From: Mytilus trossulus
Lineage: Eukaryota; Mollusca; Bivalvia; Mytilida; Mytilidae
Assembly: GCF_036588685.1 (NCBI RefSeq)
Contig: NC_086384.1
Span: 51,229,973-51,293,972 of the forward strand
Length of the DNA stretch: 64,000 nucleotides
Direction of reading: 5' to 3'
Position numbers and translations under genes: made by a program. How positions within the stretch are numbered: position 1 is the first letter of the stretch; each line of letters opens with the position of its first letter. The notes beneath the pieces are model-generated. The model ran no database searches, had not been told where the DNA came from, and saw nothing but the letters and a program-made list of their open reading frames with translations. Below, one piece after another: positions 55,801 to 61,800 of the stretch.

Positions 55801-58800
55801 GAAATGACCCCAATTTAATGGTCCACTGAACATGTAAAATGATAGTGCAAGTGGGGCATCCGTGTACTATGGACACATTCTTGTTTTGAAATATGCTTTA
55901 CAAGGTTTGATTAACATGTTTTTAAATAGAAGGTTTTTTAGGAGCTATATATCAAAGTCAAATTCTAAAGCAATGTGTTTGTAATGGAAAATTTCATTGG
56001 ATGTTTACATATATTTTGAAGGGTCTACCAGTCCGTAACTTAGGAAAAGCCACCATTTTGAATTCTTAATTCACATGCTTTGTTTCAAAATATAAAAAAT
56101 AAAAATAATGAAGACTTGAGTTTACGTTATTTGGTTCAATGTTTATAAATAAATACATTTATCTTTGAATGTATTTTTAAAGCATGTTTTCTAATTAATT
56201 GTGTTTTGCAGTTACATCATTGAAGATTTGTCCAGTAAAGACATGTATGCAATAACTGCAAATCTGAGTCTGTGTTTTGAAACAACCATTTGTATTGTTG
56301 AGAGGACGGTAGCAGACGGCACAATGTTCCCTAAAGGTGTATGTGATCTAACCAAAGATTATAATATTCCAGGCAAGTTTTATATTCTAGGCTTCTATAT
56401 ATATATCCTGAAGATATTTTTTTAAACACAGCAAATTTATAAGGAGTTTCAAGCTTAGGTATGGTAGAATAACATAATTTTAAATTGGAAATTTACAGAC
56501 AAAATGTGTCAGTAAAATATGCCAGTACCTAACAGTGTAAGAAGCAGGGGCTTGGATCTATTGAAAAAACTTTATTAAATATGATATTTCTCTCTTGCAG
56601 ACTTTTCCTTGATAGCTTGGGCATCAGAGAATGAACTTCCATTGCCATTACCTAACTATGGTATAGTACAATTGTTAAAAGAGACCAATATGGCTACTTA
56701 CATGAAAGATGTGCAGTGTGATAGGTCAGGATTTACAAGTGCTGATGGATGGATTAATGGTAAGTTACTTAATAAACCATATATGTTTTAGCTTACTTAT
56801 AAAGTCCCTTTGTTTTTATGCTCCACCTACAATAGGAAGAGAGCTTAATATGTTCTGTTCTGTGTGTCTGTTCATCTGTTTATCCATTCTGTCCTGATTC
56901 AGGTTAAATTTTTTAGTCAAGATCATTTTTTGAAGTCCAATTAACTTGAAACTTAGTACACATGTTCCCTATGATATAACCTTTCTAATTTTCATTCCAA
57001 ATTAACCTCAATTTTAGGGTCTGCTGAACATAGAAAATGATAGTGCAAGTGGGGCATCTGTGTACTATGGACACATTCTTGTTTCCAATTGCCAATAAGG
57101 CTAAATATTTAAAATAATTATAGAATTTTGTAACAATGTTGAACAAAAGAGGAATCTTGATTATTTTACATGTATTTTGTTTGAATAGATAGTTTATTTG
57201 AAATTCTCATCCATAGAAAGTTTTAATTTATATATTCAGATTGTACCCTGACAACTTCAAACATACCAGTTCTGGACACCAATACAAGCTGTCATCTGCT
57301 GTCTCAGTGTACCAGTGCCACCTGTTGTTTAACTGTAGGAACTATTAATAGAACTGTTAGTATTGACCTTGAACTTGATCCCTGTGACCAGTCAATGTCT
57401 ATCAGGATTGAGAACTATGTCCATAACACCAGTCTGTATGGTTTTGGATTTGGTAAGGACAAATATTATTTTTTTGTTTACCCCCTGGATAGAAAACAGT
57501 AATCTTATAAATGAAACAGAATTTACTTATGACCTTCTGCTGTTGTCTGCTCTATGTTAGGGTTGTTGTCTTTTTGGCACATTCCCCATTTCCAGTCTCA
57601 ATTTTATTTTTATTGTGCATCTTTAACTGAAAATTTCTTAATTTTTAAACCAAATTCAGGTTCACACTAGCAATTTAGGCTTTTGCTGGTTTAATATTTT
57701 TTCCATGTTAACCATACAAGCATTGAATTTTAATGTGCGTATTGTTATGTGTTTACTTTTCTACATTGGTTAGAGGTATAGGGGGAGGGTTGAGATCTCA
57801 CTAACATGTTTAACCCCGCCGCATTTTGCGCCTGTCCCAAGTCAGGAGCCTCTGGCCTTTGTTAGTCTTGTATTATTTTAATTTTAGTTTCTTGTGTACA
57901 ATTTGGAAATTAGTATGGCGTTCATTATCACTGAACTAGTATATATTTGTTTAGGGGCCAGCTGAAGGACGTCTCCGGGTGCGGGAATTTCTCGCTACAT
58001 TGAAGACCTGTTGGTGACCTTCTGCTGTTGTTTGTTTTTTATTTGGTCGGGTTGTTGTCTCTTTGACACATTCCCCATTTCCATTCTCAATTTTATTGAA
58101 GACCGTACTTTGACGTATAATGGTTTTTCTTTTACAAATTGAAACTTGGATGGAGAGTTGCCTCATTGGCACGTACTCATACCACATCTTCTTATATCTA
58201 TATAAATATCCAAAAACAAAAACTTTTTTCATTGTTTATCAAATGTTTTACTTTTATTAATTTTTCTTTTCAGGTAGTTTACAGAAATTTTATTTGGAGA
58301 ATATCTTGAGAGTAGAGTAAGTGCTTGTTAAAATCCAACTAAAAACAACATGTTTTTTTAGTTTATATAACATTGATGTGTTTTTTAAAAGACCTACCAT
58401 GAATGCTGAACATTGTCAAACAAGCATGACCTTAATTTCCAAGAGAGGCTTAGTTAATCATTTTTGCATTCAATGAATCATTTTATTATACAAAATTTAC
58501 TTGGTAAATAGGTAATTTGGGAATATGACCTAGAAAATATATCAGTTTCTGCTTTGAGCCAAACCCGCCTAAATGTTAGACATTAGTGTCTTGTTGATAT
58601 GAATGCATATGTTAGTGTTTGTTTACTTTTTAGATATGTTTTGTATGACCTAGAAAGTGACCATCAGTACCTTGTTGATATGAATGTTAGTGTTTGTTTT
58701 GAGTCTGCAGGACCATGTGAACTGACCAGTACAATGTTTCATAAAACTTTCCTTCCCAAGATGCCTTGCCAATGGCAGACAGACTTTATTCAAAAAGGTA

Positions 58801-61800
58801 TTAGAATATTGTGGATAATATTATAGCAATCTTGAAAAGTGAATCAGAACTTCTTTTTTTTCTATTGGAATTAAGTTTATGCAACATCCACCTTTTAATG
58901 TTGTTACTTAAACCACGGTAAATCTGCCTTTAGGCAACTTGAAAAATTTCATGCAATATCTACCCTATACCTTTGAAGAAAAAATATAGCAATTTCCATG
59001 TGGAAAAAAATAAATGTATATGAGCAAAATGATAAGTGCAGTAACTTAGACACCCACAATTTAGGGTATTCTTAAAAATTTCTGAAAAAAGAAACTAGAT
59101 AGATATAATAAATTTTAAAAGCATTAATAACTTACCAGCATCAGTATTATGAATGAAATCTTTTATCTTTTAGATTTCTCTTTGGCTGCATGGAGAATAG
59201 AGAATGATATAGGACCCACAGCCTTACTGTACCCTGTAGATATTGCCAGACTGATAAAAGAGCTAGGCTTAGGAGATTACCTCATGGACTCACCCTGTTC
59301 TAGACTCAATGGATCATATGTACCACACTCTAGTAGATGGAATGATCGTAAGTTTTTAAAAGATTTTATATTTAGACATATGACTGAAAAACATTAACAA
59401 AATTCAAAATTATAATTCTTTGCTGCAAACAAAATATAAAGTAGGATTGGTTACTGTAAATTCAGAAATTATTGCGTGCATTTATTTTTGTGATTTATTT
59501 ATTTTAGACTAGTACTTAAATGCAATTTTAATTTTTAGGAATTTTAGAAAAGTCGTGTTTAATTCATATAAAATATTTCAAAATGCAAGTTTAAACTATT
59601 GGATTTAAAACTCCATCGCGTTTTTGGCAATAATAAAAACCTCGCATTAATTTCTGAAATGATAGTAGTTTATTTAATTTGTATCAGCTTTGAGTCATGA
59701 ATTTTTTGTCACAAATTTTTAAATTTTATGCTTAAGCCATGACACAGAAATTGTGTTAAGATAACAATACCAATATAGTCAGGTAATATAGTAATTCTCT
59801 AGTGCAAAACAAGATGAACACAAATCAAAAACACACAAGGAGAAACAAGAAGTATACAAAACAAAACACATTTGGAAGAACAAAATGAACAGACCAAAGT
59901 CACACAAGGAGGAAAAAGATGAACACATGAAAAGGAAAACAGGTGAACACAAAACAAAAACACACAAGGAGGAACAAAACAAAAACACACAAAGAGGAAC
60001 AAAACGAAAACACATGAAGAGGATCAAGATGAACACAAAACAAAAACATAAGCAGGAACAAGATGAACCCAAAACAAAAACACATAAGCTGGAACAAGAT
60101 GAACCCAAAACAAAAACACATAAGCTGGAACAAGATGAACCCAAAACAAAAACACATAAGCTGGAACAAGATGAACACAAAACAAAAACACATAAGCTGG
60201 AACAAGATGAACACAAAACAAAAACACATAAGCTGGAACAAGATGAACACAAATCAAAAACATAAAGAAGGAAAAATGTGAACACAAAAGGAAAACACAT
60301 GAGGACGAAATAAATAAACACAAAACAAAAACACATGAAGAGGAAAAAGATGAACACAAAACAAAAACACATGAAGAGGAAAAAGATGAACGCAAAACAA
60401 AAACACATGAAGAGGAAAAAGATGAACACAAAACTAAAACACATGAAGAGGAAAAAGATGAACACAAAACAAAAATACATGAAGAGGAAAAAGATGAACA
60501 CAAAACAAAAGCACATGAAGAGGAAAAAGATGAACACAAAACTAAAATACATGAAGAGGAAAAAGATGAACACAAAACTAAAACACATGAAGAGGAAAAA
60601 TATAAACACAAAGCAAAAACACATGAAGAGGAAAAATATAAACACAAAGTAAAAACACATGCAAAATAAGATGAACACAAATCAAAAACACACAAGGAGA
60701 AACAAGATGTGTACAAAACAAAACACATTTGGAAGAACAAAATGAACAGACCAAAGTCACACAAGTAGGAAAAAGATGAACACATGAAAAGGAAAACAGG
60801 TGAACACAAAACAAAAACACACAAGGAGGAACAAAACAAAAACACACAAAGAGGAACAAAACGAAAACACATGAAGAGGATCAAGATGAACACAAAACAA
60901 AAACATAAGCAGGAACAAGATGAACACAAAACAAAAACACATAAGCTGGAACAAGATGAACACAAAACAAAAACACATAAGCTGGAACAAGATGAACACA
61001 AAACAAAAACATAAAGAAGGAAAAATGTGAACACAAAAGGAAAACACATGAGGACGAAATAAATGAACACAAAACAAAAACACATGAAGAGGAAAAAGAT
61101 GAACACAAAACAAAAACACATGAAGAGGAAAAAGATGAACACAAAACAAAAACACATGAAGAGGGAAAAGATGAAGGCAAAACAAAAACACATGAAGAGG
61201 AAAAAGATGAACACAAAACTAAAACACATGAAGAGGAAAAAGATGAACACAAAACAAAAATACATGAAGAGGAAAAAGATGAACACAAAACAAAAGCACA
61301 TGAAGAGGAAAAAGATGAACACAAAACTAAAATACATGAAGAGGAAAAAGATGAACACAAAACTAAAACACATGAAGAGGAAAAATATAAACACAAAGCA
61401 AAAACACATGAAGAGGAAAAATATAAACACAAAGTAAAAACACATCCAAAATAAGATGAACACAAATCAAAAACACACAAGGAGAAACAAGATGTATACA
61501 AAACAAAACACATTTGGAAGAACAAAATGAACAGACCAAAGTCACACAAGGAGGAAAAAGATGAACACATGAAAAGGAAAACAGGTGAACACAAAACAAA
61601 AACACACAAGGAGGAACAAAACAAAAACACACAAAGAGGAACAAAACGAGAACACATGAAGAGGATCAAGATGAACAAAAAACAAAAACATAAGCAGGAA
61701 CAAGATGAACACAAAACAAAAACACATAAGCTGGAACAAGATGAACACAAAACAAAAACACATAAGCTGGAACAAGATGAACACAAAACAAAAACATAAA

